Origin: Sphingomonas oligoaromativorans
GTDB taxonomy: Bacteria > Pseudomonadota > Alphaproteobacteria > Sphingomonadales > Sphingomonadaceae
DNA: 64,000 bases
Assembly (NCBI RefSeq): GCF_011762195.1
Contig: NZ_JAASQK010000002.1
Span: 186,001 to 250,000, forward strand
Reading direction: 5' to 3'
Positions 56,794 through 64,000 of this stretch are shown here, in pieces (within the stretch, counting starts at the first letter, position 1; the number at the start of each line of letters is the position of its first letter). The notes under the pieces are model-generated. The model searched no databases. It saw only the letters and a program-made list of their open reading frames with translations, and was not told where the DNA came from. The position numbers and the translations under genes are program-made.

Positions 56794-57893
56794 AGCTTCA
56801 CCACCTGGCCGCTGGCCGCCGAACGATAGATCGCCTCGATGATCCGCAAATCCCGCAATCCTTCCTCACCCGGCACGATCGGAGTAGCGCCCGTCGTCAT
56901 GCACTCCGCCATATGGTCGAGCTGCGCCGCGAACATGTTGGCGCCCGGCCCCGGAGGGGGCGTCACCTCATGCTCGTCGTCCTTCACATGGACGCGCATC
57001 TTCTGGTCGCGATAGCTCGTCGCCGGCTCCAGATCGACCCAGCCCTTCGTGCCCGTCAGCCGGATATGGTTGTGGCCCGAGCTGTAGGACGACATGCACG
57101 CCGCCATCGCGCCCGACGGGAAGGTCAGCGTCCACTCGATGAGATCCTCCACCTCGTGGAAGCGCGGATCGCTGCGGTCGGTGCTTTCGCGCGCGAAGAC
57201 GGAGGTCGGCTCCTCGCCGGTCATGTAGCGGGCGGCCTGGAGGCTGTAGATGCCCATGTCCATCAGCGAGCCGCCGCCCGACAGCGCCTTCTTGAGCCGC
57301 CACTTGCTCGGATCGCCCTGCACGAAGCCATGCTCCGAATGGACGTAGCGCGGCTTGCCGAGCGTGCCGTCCTTGACGAGCTTGATCGCCGCCAGATTGT
57401 GCGGCTCGAAGTGGCAGCGATAGCCGATCATCAGCTTCTTGCCCGCCGCCTTGCACGCCGCGATCATCGCCTCGCACTCGGCCGACGAGATCGCCATCGG
57501 CTTCTCGCACAGCACATGCTTGCCGGCCTTGGCGGCGCGGATCGTATATTCCGCGTGCATCGAGTTGGGCAGGATGACGTAAACGACGTCGATATCCGGG
57601 TTGTTACGGATGCTGTCGTAATTCTGGTAATTGTAGATGCCGTGGTCCGGCACGCCATATTGCTGGGCGACGCGCTTGGCCTTGGCCGGATCGCCGCTGA
57701 CCAGCGCCACCACCTTGCTATGCTCGCAGTTGACGAACTGCGGCAGGATCACCTCCAGCGCATAATAGCCGAGGCCGACGATGGCATAGCCCACCTTGCG
57801 GCCCGGCGCCGCGCCCATAGCGCGCGCCTCCAGCGAAGCGGCGGCGAGGCCACCCGCAGCGATCAGCACATCCCGACGGCTCAACTCGATCAT
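56790..57893 (-). CDS. Tat-exported Gfo/Idh/MocA oxidoreductase, GFOR-like
   Basis: 367 aa. Twin-Arg signal MIELSRRDVLIAAGGLAAA, then a Rossmann domain (KVGYAIVGLGYYALEVILPQF, about 34-54) and the family motif AGKHVLCEKPMAIS (about 145-158), then the C-terminal beta-sheet domain (GGGSLMDMGIYSLQAARYMTGEEP). In Zymomonas, the periplasmic GFOR oxidises glucose to gluconolactone and reduces fructose to sorbitol with bound NADP. Start ATG 57893 has GGGAGG 9 nt before it. Confidence 0.88.
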   Translation of the reverse strand: MIELSRRDVLIAAGGLAAASLEARAMGAAPGRKVGYAIVGLGYYALEVILPQFVNCEHSKVVALVSGDPAKAKRVAQQYGVPDHGIYNYQNYDSIRNNPDIDVVYVILPNSMHAEYTIRAAKAGKHVLCEKPMAISSAECEAMIAACKAAGKKLMIGYRCHFEPHNLAAIKLVKDGTLGKPRYVHSEHGFVQGDPSKWRLKKALSGGGSLMDMGIYSLQAARYMTGEEPTSVFARESTDRSDPRFHEVEDLIEWTLTFPSGAMAACMSSYSSGHNHIRLTGTKGWVDLEPATSYRDQKMRVHVKDDEHEVTPPPGPGANMFAAQLDHMAECMTTGATPIVPGEEGLRDLRIIEAIYRSAASGQVVKL

Positions 57894-58023
57894 GATACGC
57901 ATCCTCCCACTGGCTCTGCGGCCCGGCCGGATCATGATAACGCTGTCCAATGTTAGCGCAACCGTACTGGCGATCGCACACCGCCATCGCCATATCGAAT
58001 CTCTTTGGTTGGGGAGAGGGACC

Positions 58024-58491
58024 GTGAGTGTCGCGTTTCGTCGCGAGAGCGACGATGAACATATGGAGCCGAAATTCGAGCTGCCGCTGCCGCCGGGGCC
58101 TAATCTGGTCACCGAGCGCGGACTGGCGCTCATCCAGGCGAAGGTGGACGAGCTGGAGGCCGCGCCCACCGAGGGGCTGTCCGAGGAGGAGCGCACCCGC
58201 CTGCGCCGCGAGCTGCGCTACTGGCGCACCCGTCAGGCGACCGCGCAACTGATGCCGCAACCGGCCGACGACGAGGTGGCCTTCGGCTCGCGCGTAAAAT
58301 TCAAGCTCAACGGCCAGAAGCGCCAGATCGATATCGTCGGCGACGATGAGGCCGAACCCACGGCGGGCCGCCTCGCCTTCTCCGCCCCGCTCGCCCGCGC
58401 GATGATGGGCGCCTATGACGGCGAGCGCGTCGATTTCGGCGGCAAGGCGGGCGCGATCGAGGTGCTTTCAACCGGCCCGATCCCGGCCTAA
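58024..58491 (+). CDS. GreA/GreB-family elongation factor
   Basis: 155 aa from GTG (GGGAGAGGGACC before it), reading MSVAFRRESDDEHMEPKFEL. An N-terminal coiled-coil-type segment (LALIQAKVDELEAAPTEGLSEEERTRLRRELRYWRTRQAT) and C-terminal FKBP-like domain (EVAFGSRVKFKLNGQKRQIDIVGDDEAEP...RLAFSAPLARAMMGAYDG). It likely rescues backtracked RNA polymerase; the coiled coil is short compared with GreA, so activity could differ. Divergent from the GFOR operon. Confidence 0.87.
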   Translation: MSVAFRRESDDEHMEPKFELPLPPGPNLVTERGLALIQAKVDELEAAPTEGLSEEERTRLRRELRYWRTRQATAQLMPQPADDEVAFGSRVKFKLNGQKRQIDIVGDDEAEPTAGRLAFSAPLARAMMGAYDGERVDFGGKAGAIEVLSTGPIPA

Positions 58492-58503
58492 GCCTTTGTT
58501 GTA

Positions 58504-58554
58504 CCGCGATTTCCGAGTCAGCAGGCGATTCCGCCTGCTTTGAAATCGCTCTAG
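58504..58554 (-). repeat. 51-bp palindromic repeat (copy 2)
   Basis: Same element as at 30941-30991 but inverted. Outer arms GCGATTTC (58506-58513) and GAAATCGC (58542-58549); inner arms AGCAGGCG and CGCCTGCT with loop ATTC. Compared in one orientation, the flanks are identical to copy 1 apart from one G/A; only the inner 5-bp arms and the loop differ. It begins at the TAG stop of the Hsp70-like gene. Confidence 0.85.
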
Positions 58555-59843
58555 TTCGACCAGGCGGCGATGTCGTCCTCCTGCCCGACGAGCGCGAGCC
58601 CGTGGGCGATGGAGGTCAGCTCGCCGCCGGTCGCGATGCGGTCCGCGCCGAAGCGATCGAGGAAGATGCGGCGGATCGCCGGGATCAGCGACGAGCCGCC
58701 GGTCAGGAACACGCGGTCGATATCCCCTTCCGCAACGTTCGCCGCCGCCAGCGCCTGATCGACGGTCGCGGCGATGCGCGCGACATCCTCCGCGATCCAG
58801 CCTTCGAAGTCGGCGCGCGTCACCTCGGCGTCGATGGTGAGCCCCGCGCCCGAGAAGTGGAACGCGGCCTGCTCCTGCGAAGAGAGCGCCTTCTTGAGGC
58901 CGCCCACCGCGTCATAGAGCGGGTAGCCGAGTTCATTCTCGATCAGCGCGATCATGCGACCGATGGCTTCGGGTTCGACGGCGGTCTTCTGGAGCCGCGC
59001 CAGTTCCTCCATCGTCCGCCGGTTGCGCATCAGCGCGAGGCGGGACCAGTCGGCGAAGTCGGCGAACCAGCTCCGCGGAATCTCCAACTCCTTGTCGAAG
59101 GAACGGTAGGAGCCGCCCTTGCCCAGCATCGGCAGGATCAGCTTGTCGACGATACGGTAATCGAAGCGGTCGCCTGCGATGCCGATGCCGGCGTGCCCCA
59201 GCGGCTCGCAGCGCCGCTTCGCCCCCGGCGCCGCCACGCGCACCACCGAGAAGTCGCTGGTGCCGCCGCCGAAGTCCGCGACGAGGATGGTCGCCGGCGC
59301 GTCCAGCCGCGAGGCATAGCTGAACGCCGCCCCCAGCGGTTCGTAGACATAATGGATCTCGGCGCCGAAGCCCTGAAACATCGCGTCATAGCGCGTGCGG
59401 GCCAGCGCCGGATCGGGCCGCCCGCCGGCATATTCCACCGGCCGCCCGACGATCACCCGCTCCGGCCGCTTGTCGAGCCGGCCCGACGCATGGTCGGTGA
59501 GCTTGGAGAGGAAGAAGCGCCCCAGCTCCTCGAAGCGATAGCGCTTGTCGAACACCGAGGCCGTCTCGAAGCTGGCGCTGGCCGCGACCGACTTGAACGA
59601 CTGGATGAAGCGGCTGTCCTCGGGATATTCGAGATATTCGGCGATCGCGAACGGCCCCGCCTCGACCGCGAGGCCACCCTTCACCGCATCGTCATGCCAG
59701 AAGCAGAGCGCGGAGCGGAACACCGAATCGGTCGCCCCTTCGGGCGCCGCGAAGGAGAGGAGTTCGGATGTGCCACCCGCCGCGCCCGCGAGGGCGGCGA
59801 CGCTGTTGGTGGTGCCGAAATCGAGCCCGAGGGCGGCGTGCAT
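58551..59843 (-). CDS. Hsp70-family protein (YegD-like)
   Basis: 430-aa actin-fold ATPase with the Hsp70 phosphate-1 motif MHAALGLDFGTTNSVAALAG, phosphate-2 ILVADFGGGTSDFSVVRV and adenosine motif DRVFLTGGSSLIPAIRRIFLDRFG. It stops after the nucleotide-binding domain, so it lacks the substrate-binding domain of DnaK, as in YegD. Client and role unknown. It lies 65 nt downstream of the GntR gene on the same strand. Confidence 0.9.
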   Translation of the reverse strand: MHAALGLDFGTTNSVAALAGAAGGTSELLSFAAPEGATDSVFRSALCFWHDDAVKGGLAVEAGPFAIAEYLEYPEDSRFIQSFKSVAASASFETASVFDKRYRFEELGRFFLSKLTDHASGRLDKRPERVIVGRPVEYAGGRPDPALARTRYDAMFQGFGAEIHYVYEPLGAAFSYASRLDAPATILVADFGGGTSDFSVVRVAAPGAKRRCEPLGHAGIGIAGDRFDYRIVDKLILPMLGKGGSYRSFDKELEIPRSWFADFADWSRLALMRNRRTMEELARLQKTAVEPEAIGRMIALIENELGYPLYDAVGGLKKALSSQEQAAFHFSGAGLTIDAEVTRADFEGWIAEDVARIAATVDQALAAANVAEGDIDRVFLTGGSSLIPAIRRIFLDRFGADRIATGGELTSIAHGLALVGQEDDIAAWSN

Positions 59844-59908
59844 CTTTCTCTCCGGTGGCGCGAGGGCGGGCGGCTATGCCGGGGAAGCGCCGCCTCCGCA
59901 ACCCATCT

Positions 59909-60658
59909 TCAGAGCGAGATGCGACGCGTGATCTCGCTGCGCCGGGCGCTGATCTCGGTGCGGGCGCGCTCCATCGCCTCCATCTCGGTGGCGGCGAGGA
60001 CATCCTCGATCACGCGGCGCAGATGGCTGTGCATCGCGGCGCGGGCGGCGTGCGCATCGCCGCTCTTCAGCGCGTCGAGGATGGCGCGATGCTCGTCGAT
60101 GCGCGGATTGATGCCGCTGCGCGCCGCCTTGGCGAACATGTGGACGCAGAGCGGCGAGCGATAGCGCAAATCCCACAGCATCTCGATCACGCCGCGAATC
60201 GCGCTGTTGTCGGTGCAGGCGGCGATCTCGACATGGAAGCGGCGGTCGGCCTGCTCGGTCCGCATGTCGGGATTGGGGCCGGACATCTCGCGCATCAGCG
60301 TTTCGAGGCGGGCGAGCTTCTCCTCGGTCATCACCGTCGCGGCGAGCGCGGCCGTCTCGCCCTCGAACAGGATGCGCGCCTCGGTCAGCTCGAAGGCGCC
60401 GATGTCGAGTTCGAGCGCGGCGACCTCGGCGGGCGCGGTGTTCGTCACATAGAGGCCTGACCCGTGGCGCGCCTCGACCAGCCCGCGAATCTCGAGCGCG
60501 ATCATCGCCTCCCGGATCGTCGGGCGGCTAACCGAGAACTCCTCGGCGAGGTCGCGCTCGCCCGGAAGCCGCGCTCCGGGGGCATATTGACCACTCTCGA
60601 TGGCTTCACTGATGGCGGCGGCAACGCGCTGGTAGAGCTTCTGTCCGATGGCTGGCAT
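59909..60658 (-). CDS. GntR-family regulator, FadR subgroup
   Basis: 249 aa: winged helix (LYQRVAAAISEAIESGQYAPGARLPGERDLAEEFSVSRPTIREAMIALEIRGLVEARHGSGLYV) then an FCD-type helical ligand domain (ADRRFHVEIAACTDNSAI; RIDEHRAILDALKSGDAHAARAAMHSHL), with His residues fit for metal binding. Subgroup members respond to sugar acids or fatty acids. Divergent from the quinone reductase. GGAGAG precedes the ATG. Confidence 0.9.
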   Translation of the reverse strand: MPAIGQKLYQRVAAAISEAIESGQYAPGARLPGERDLAEEFSVSRPTIREAMIALEIRGLVEARHGSGLYVTNTAPAEVAALELDIGAFELTEARILFEGETAALAATVMTEEKLARLETLMREMSGPNPDMRTEQADRRFHVEIAACTDNSAIRGVIEMLWDLRYRSPLCVHMFAKAARSGINPRIDEHRAILDALKSGDAHAARAAMHSHLRRVIEDVLAATEMEAMERARTEISARRSEITRRISL

Positions 60659-60781
60659 GGCCAAGCTCTCCCACAAAGCCTCCGGCCGCACAAGGCAAAC
60701 GGGACGACCGGCCTGACCAATATCGCCGATGGCGCGGCGCCTCTCCCGCGCGATAAGGCAGGCCGAAGAAGGAGCCCCCTC

Positions 60782-61765
60782 ATGGACGATTTCCGCATGA
60801 TGATCCGCCGCACCGGCGGCCCCGAGGTGATCGAGCGGGAGGCCGTCGCCCCCTCCGCCCCCGGCGTGGGCGAGGTGCGGGTGCGCCATCGCGCGATCGG
60901 CCTCAACTTCATCGACACCTATCGGCGCTCGGGCCTCTATCCGGTCGAGCTGCCGGCCGGGCTCGGGTCCGAAGCGGCGGGCGTGATCGAGGCGGTCGGC
61001 GACGGAGTCGAGGGCTTCGCGCCGGGCGATCGCGTCGCCTATGCCACCGGCCCGGTCGGCGCCTATGCCACGGTGCGGACGATGCCCGCGAAGGCATTGG
61101 TCCACCTCCCCGACGATATCGACGACGAGACGGCCGCCTCCGCCATGCTCAAGGGCATGACCGCCGCCTTCCTGATCGAGCAATGCGCGAAGGTGCGGCC
61201 GGGCGACACCGTGCTCGTCCATGCGGCGGCGGGCGGCGTCGGGTCGATTCTGGTCCAGTGGCTGAAGGCGATCGGCGCGGCCGCCATCGCCCATGCCGGA
61301 TCGCCGGAGAAGGCCGCGCAGGCCAAGGCGCTGGGCGCGGCGCACGCGCTCTCCTGCCCGATGGACGCGCTGGCCGCCGAAGTCCGCGCGCTGACCGGCG
61401 GGCGCGGCGTGCCGGTGGTGCTGGACGGCGTCGGCAAGGCGAGCTGGGAGGCCTCGCTGGGCTCGGTCGCGCGGCGGGGGATGATCGTCAGCTATGGCAA
61501 TGCCAGCGGCCCGGTGCCGCCCTTCGACGCGCTGACGCTGATGAAGACGGGTTCGATCTTCGTCACCCGCCCGACTCTCGGCGACTATGCGCACTCCCCC
61601 GAGGAGCGCCGCGCGCTGGCCGACCGGCTGTTCGCGATGATCCGCGGCGGAATCGCCGTTCCGGTCGGCCAGAGGCTCGCTTTGGGGGATGCGGCGGAGG
61701 CCCACAGGCGCCTCGAAGCCCGCCAGACGACCGGCGCGACGGTCCTTCTGCCCCGGAATTCGTGA
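60782..61765 (+). CDS. Zinc-independent quinone oxidoreductase (QOR/MDR family)
   Basis: 327 aa, NADPH-dependent. GroES-like N-terminus (IGLNFIDTYRRSGLYPVELPAGLGSEAAGVIEAVGDGV) and Rossmann domain (VLVHAAAGGVGSILVQWLKAIGAAAIAHAGSPEKAAQAKALGA). No zinc ligands at the usual places. AAGGAG before the ATG sets the start. Probably protects against quinones; possible target of the divergent GntR regulator. Confidence 0.92.
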   Translation: MDDFRMMIRRTGGPEVIEREAVAPSAPGVGEVRVRHRAIGLNFIDTYRRSGLYPVELPAGLGSEAAGVIEAVGDGVEGFAPGDRVAYATGPVGAYATVRTMPAKALVHLPDDIDDETAASAMLKGMTAAFLIEQCAKVRPGDTVLVHAAAGGVGSILVQWLKAIGAAAIAHAGSPEKAAQAKALGAAHALSCPMDALAAEVRALTGGRGVPVVLDGVGKASWEASLGSVARRGMIVSYGNASGPVPPFDALTLMKTGSIFVTRPTLGDYAHSPEERRALADRLFAMIRGGIAVPVGQRLALGDAAEAHRRLEARQTTGATVLLPRNS

Positions 61766-61841
61766 AAAAGCGCGGAAACGCTGGACCTTCTTCATTTTGA
61801 ACGGCTATGACCCGCCTCTCGTAAAGGAGGAGACGAGTTCC

Positions 61842-62117
61842 ATGAACAACACTGAGCTCGCCGAGCAGATCGCTGCCGGCCACGGCCTGTCGAAGGCGGA
61901 CGCCCGCAAGGTCGTCGACGCCGTTTTCGCCGCCATCACCGACGCCGCCGCCAAGGGCACCGAAGTTTCGATCAGCGGCTTCGGCAAGTTCAAGGTCAAG
62001 GACAGCCCCGCTCGCGAGGGCCGCAACCCGGCGACCGGCGAAGCGATGACCATCGCGGCGTCCCGCAAGCTCGGCTTCGCCCCGGCGAAGGCCGTGAAGG
62101 ACAAGCTCAACGCCTGA
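61842..62117 (+). CDS. hup: HU-type DNA-binding protein
   Basis: 91-aa nucleoid protein, MNNTELAEQIAAGHGLSKADARKVVDAVFAAI, with the beta-arm region SISGFGKFKVKDSPAREGRNPATGEAMTIAASRKLGF. The signature GFGKFxxxxxxAREGRNPATG is complete. A strong AAAGGAGGAG site suggests high expression. Confidence 0.96.
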   Translation: MNNTELAEQIAAGHGLSKADARKVVDAVFAAITDAAAKGTEVSISGFGKFKVKDSPAREGRNPATGEAMTIAASRKLGFAPAKAVKDKLNA

Positions 62118-62119
62118 TC

Positions 62120-62596
62120 GTGAGCCTTGATTCGGTCCGCGCCTTCCTTGCGAGGAAGGCGCCGGATATCGCGATCATCGATCAGGGCGCCAGCACGGCC
62201 ACGGTTTCCGAGGCCGCGCAGGCGCTGGGGGTCGAGCCAGGGCAGATCGCCAAGACGCTTTCGATCCGCATCGGCGATGCCGTCATGCTGATCGTCGCGC
62301 GCGGCGATGCCCGGCTCGACAACCGCAAGACCAAGGATATTCTCGGCGGTCGCCCCCGGATGCTGGGCGCCGAGGACGTGGAAGCGCTGACAGGCCATCC
62401 CGTCGGCGGCGTATGCCCCTTCGGCCTCGCCACGCCGCTTCCCGTCTATTGCGACATCTCTCTCAAGGATTTCGGCGAGGTCTATCCCGCCGCCGGATCG
62501 CGCACCAGCTCGGTGCGCCTCACGCCCGATCGCCTGGCGGAGCTGGTCGACGCGACATGGGTGGATGTCTGCTCGCTGCCCGTCGAGGCCGTCTAG
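62120..62596 (+). CDS. YbaK/EbsC-family aminoacyl-tRNA deacylase
   Basis: 158 aa from GTG, 2 nt after hup. Family text: LGVEPGQIAKTLSIRIGDAVMLIVARGDARLDNRKTKDILG and LTGHPVGGVCPFGLATPLPVYCDISLKDFGEVYPAAGSRTSSVRLTPDRLAEL. Members remove mischarged amino acids (Cys, Ala, Ser) from tRNA. Substrate specificity unknown. Confidence 0.9.
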   Translation: MSLDSVRAFLARKAPDIAIIDQGASTATVSEAAQALGVEPGQIAKTLSIRIGDAVMLIVARGDARLDNRKTKDILGGRPRMLGAEDVEALTGHPVGGVCPFGLATPLPVYCDISLKDFGEVYPAAGSRTSSVRLTPDRLAELVDATWVDVCSLPVEAV

Positions 62597-62602
62597 GGCC
62601 GA

Positions 62603-62629
62603 CCTCCCTCCCCCGGAAGCCGAGGGAGG
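62603..62629. terminator. Bidirectional terminator between convergent genes
   Basis: CCTCCCTC and GAGGGAGG form a perfect 8-bp stem with an 11-nt loop, extended by CCGA/TCGG after a small bulge. It lies midway between the YbaK gene and the RND channel gene, with an A-rich stretch on the + side near the channel stop. Confidence 0.6.
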
Positions 62630-62641
62630 GGATCGGAAAAG

Positions 62642-64000
62642 TCAGGACGCCGGCTTTTCCGCCGCCTTCGCCTGAGCCACCTGCGGCGCCTGCTGCTGCC
62701 AGCCGCCACCCAGCGCCCGGAACAGATCGACCTGCGCAAACGCGATGCGCGCGTCCGACGCCGCCAGATCGGCCTGGGCGTCCGCAAGCGTGCGCTGGGC
62801 ATCGAGCACGGTCAGGAAGTCGGTCGTGCCCTCCTTCTGGCGGGCGAGGACGACATTCGCCGCCCGCTGCGCCTCGTCCCGCGCCGCGACCAGCGCCTGA
62901 TGGCGGTCGATCTCGTGGGCATAGCCCGAAAGCGCCGTCTCGGTCTCCTGCAACGCCGTCAGCACCGTGCCGTCGAAGGTCGCCAGCGAAGCCTTGGTGT
63001 CGGCCTTGGCGCCCGCGATCTTGGCGCGGGTGGCGGCGATGTTCGGGAAGTTCCAGCTAATCAGCGGACCCGCCAGCCAGCGGAACGGGCCGCCGGTGAA
63101 CACGTCCGAGAGGCCGGCGCTGGTCTGCCCGATCTGCCCGCCGAGCGAGATATGCGGATAGAGATCGGAGGTCGCGACGCCGATCCGCGCCGTGTCCGCC
63201 GCCAGCCTGCGCTCGGCCGCGCGCACGTCCGGGCGGCGTGCGATCAGCGCCGCGCCATCGCCGACCGGGATCGGCTGGGCGATCTTCGGCAACACCGTCG
63301 CATCGCGCGCCGCCTGCGGGAGATCCTGCGGCGTGCGGCCGGTCAGCGTCGCCAGACGGAAGAGCGCGGCATCGCGCTCGGCCTCCAGCGGGGCGACGTC
63401 CGCCTTGCGCTGATCGCGGAGCGCGGTGATGCGGATCAGGTCGAGCTTCTCCGACCGCCCCGCCTCGACCCGCGCCGCCGTGACGCGCGCCGACTTGTCG
63501 AGCAGCGCCACCGTATCGTTGGCGACCGCGATCTGCTGGGCGGAGGCGGTGGCGTCGGCATAGGCGCGCACGGTGTCGGCGACGACCGCCACCATCACCG
63601 CGTCGCGATCCGCCTCGGCCGCCTGCCAGTCGCCCCGCGCCGCCTGGACGCTGCGCTTCACGCGGCCGAACAGGTCGACCTCGTAGGAGACGTTGAGGCC
63701 GGTATCGAGGCTCCACTCCTCGCGCTTGGTGCCGGGGAAGACTTCGTAGCCCGGCACGCGCTGATAGTTGGTCGAGGCGCTGATCGACGTCTGCGGCAGG
63801 CGATCCGACTTGGCGCCGCGCAGGTTCGCCCGCGCCCGCTCCAGATGCGCCACCGCCACGCGGAGGTCCGTGTTGGCGGCGAGCGCATCGGCGATCAGGC
63901 CGTTGAGCACCGGATCATTGTAGAGATGCCACCACTGGTCGTCGGCCTTGGCGGTGGCGTCCACCGCCGGGTTGGCCGCGCCGATGAAGGGCTTGGCCGC
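62642..64000 (-). CDS. RND efflux outer-membrane channel, NodT/OprM type (N-terminus cut by window)
   Basis: TolC-like trimeric channel that completes an RND pump. The visible 452 residues include the first outer-membrane-factor repeat (DDQWWHLYNDPVLNGLIADALAANTDLRVAVAHLERARANL) and a second repeat (LPKIAQPIPVGDGAALIARRPDVRAAERRLAADTARIGVATSDLYPHISLGGQIG). The frame is open to the window edge, so the signal peptide and lipobox are off the right end; the GTG at 63964 is not the true start. Pump genes presumably lie just upstream. Confidence 0.92.
   Translation of the reverse strand, partial: AAKPFIGAANPAVDATAKADDQWWHLYNDPVLNGLIADALAANTDLRVAVAHLERARANLRGAKSDRLPQTSISASTNYQRVPGYEVFPGTKREEWSLDTGLNVSYEVDLFGRVKRSVQAARGDWQAAEADRDAVMVAVVADTVRAYADATASAQQIAVANDTVALLDKSARVTAARVEAGRSEKLDLIRITALRDQRKADVAPLEAERDAALFRLATLTGRTPQDLPQAARDATVLPKIAQPIPVGDGAALIARRPDVRAAERRLAADTARIGVATSDLYPHISLGGQIGQTSAGLSDVFTGGPFRWLAGPLISWNFPNIAATRAKIAGAKADTKASLATFDGTVLTALQETETALSGYAHEIDRHQALVAARDEAQRAANVVLARQKEGTTDFLTVLDAQRTLADAQADLAASDARIAFAQVDLFRALGGGWQQQAPQVAQAKAAEKPAS

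Overview
The window reads as the chromosome of a GC-rich sphingomonad (Alphaproteobacteria, Sphingomonas or a close relative). Grounds, all from recognition of the genes rather than any search: very high GC with dense, often overlapping genes; a five-gene atpHAGDC operon with a short epsilon subunit; two TonB-dependent receptors; a DUF2794 protein; a Tat-exported glucose-fructose-oxidoreductase-like protein; and an HPr-rel-A cassette. I see no tRNA, rRNA, CRISPR array, insertion sequence or prophage. No stretch over 300 bases lacks a gene.

Layout. 0-9.5 kb: a possible flagellar gene start at the left edge, xerC/DUF484/GNAT on the minus strand, priA, a secreted esterase, a secreted HExxH protein with a helical-repeat-like C-terminus, and ada with a DUF1203 gene. 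9.6-14.5 kb: F1 ATP synthase operon with hairpins between genes and a terminator. 14.6-19.7 kb: a large GT-C-like membrane protein with a small membrane partner, a lone CpaF/TadA ATPase, and an exported methyltransferase. 19.8-25.7 kb: a complete FecI/FecR/TonB-receptor surface-signalling unit followed 2 bp later by an exported PHP-domain (CehA/McbA-type) hydrolase. 25.7-31 kb: FrnE-like DsbA, an OhrR-like MarR regulator and an oxidative cluster (SDR without the usual Tyr, tautomerase, nitronate monooxygenase, DUF3237, FAD monooxygenase).

31-36.5 kb: FAD/NAD-binding protein, glmS and glmU (UDP-GlcNAc synthesis), gph. 36.5-39.1 kb: an HPr-rel-A cassette on the minus strand, running small exported protein, PqqD-like chaperone, HprK-like kinase, nucleotidyltransferase, with spacings of +7, -4 and -4 bases. 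This is the best candidate for a poorly described system: it looks like the tailoring half of a peptide-modification pathway without a cyclase or protease. 39.2-43 kb: phoR, pstS-like, phoU, phoB, with no pstCAB between. 43-52 kb: AIM24-like protein, a TonB receptor with a glycine-rich insert, epsC, oxyR, moaE/moaD, pgsA, an LplT-like transporter. 52-64 kb: nadE, an AhpD-like protein, a Tat-exported GFOR plus gluconolactonase pair, a GreA/GreB-like factor, an Hsp70-like protein with a GntR regulator, a quinone reductase, HU, a YbaK protein and the C-terminal part of an RND outer-membrane channel.

Among non-coding signals, the strongest is a pair of 51-bp palindromic elements (30941-30991 and, inverted, 58504-58554). 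Their flanks are nearly identical, their inner stems differ but remain self-complementary, and each begins exactly at the stop codon of its neighbour. Several palindromes in promoter regions and a nested stem structure at 55642-55715 are also recorded.
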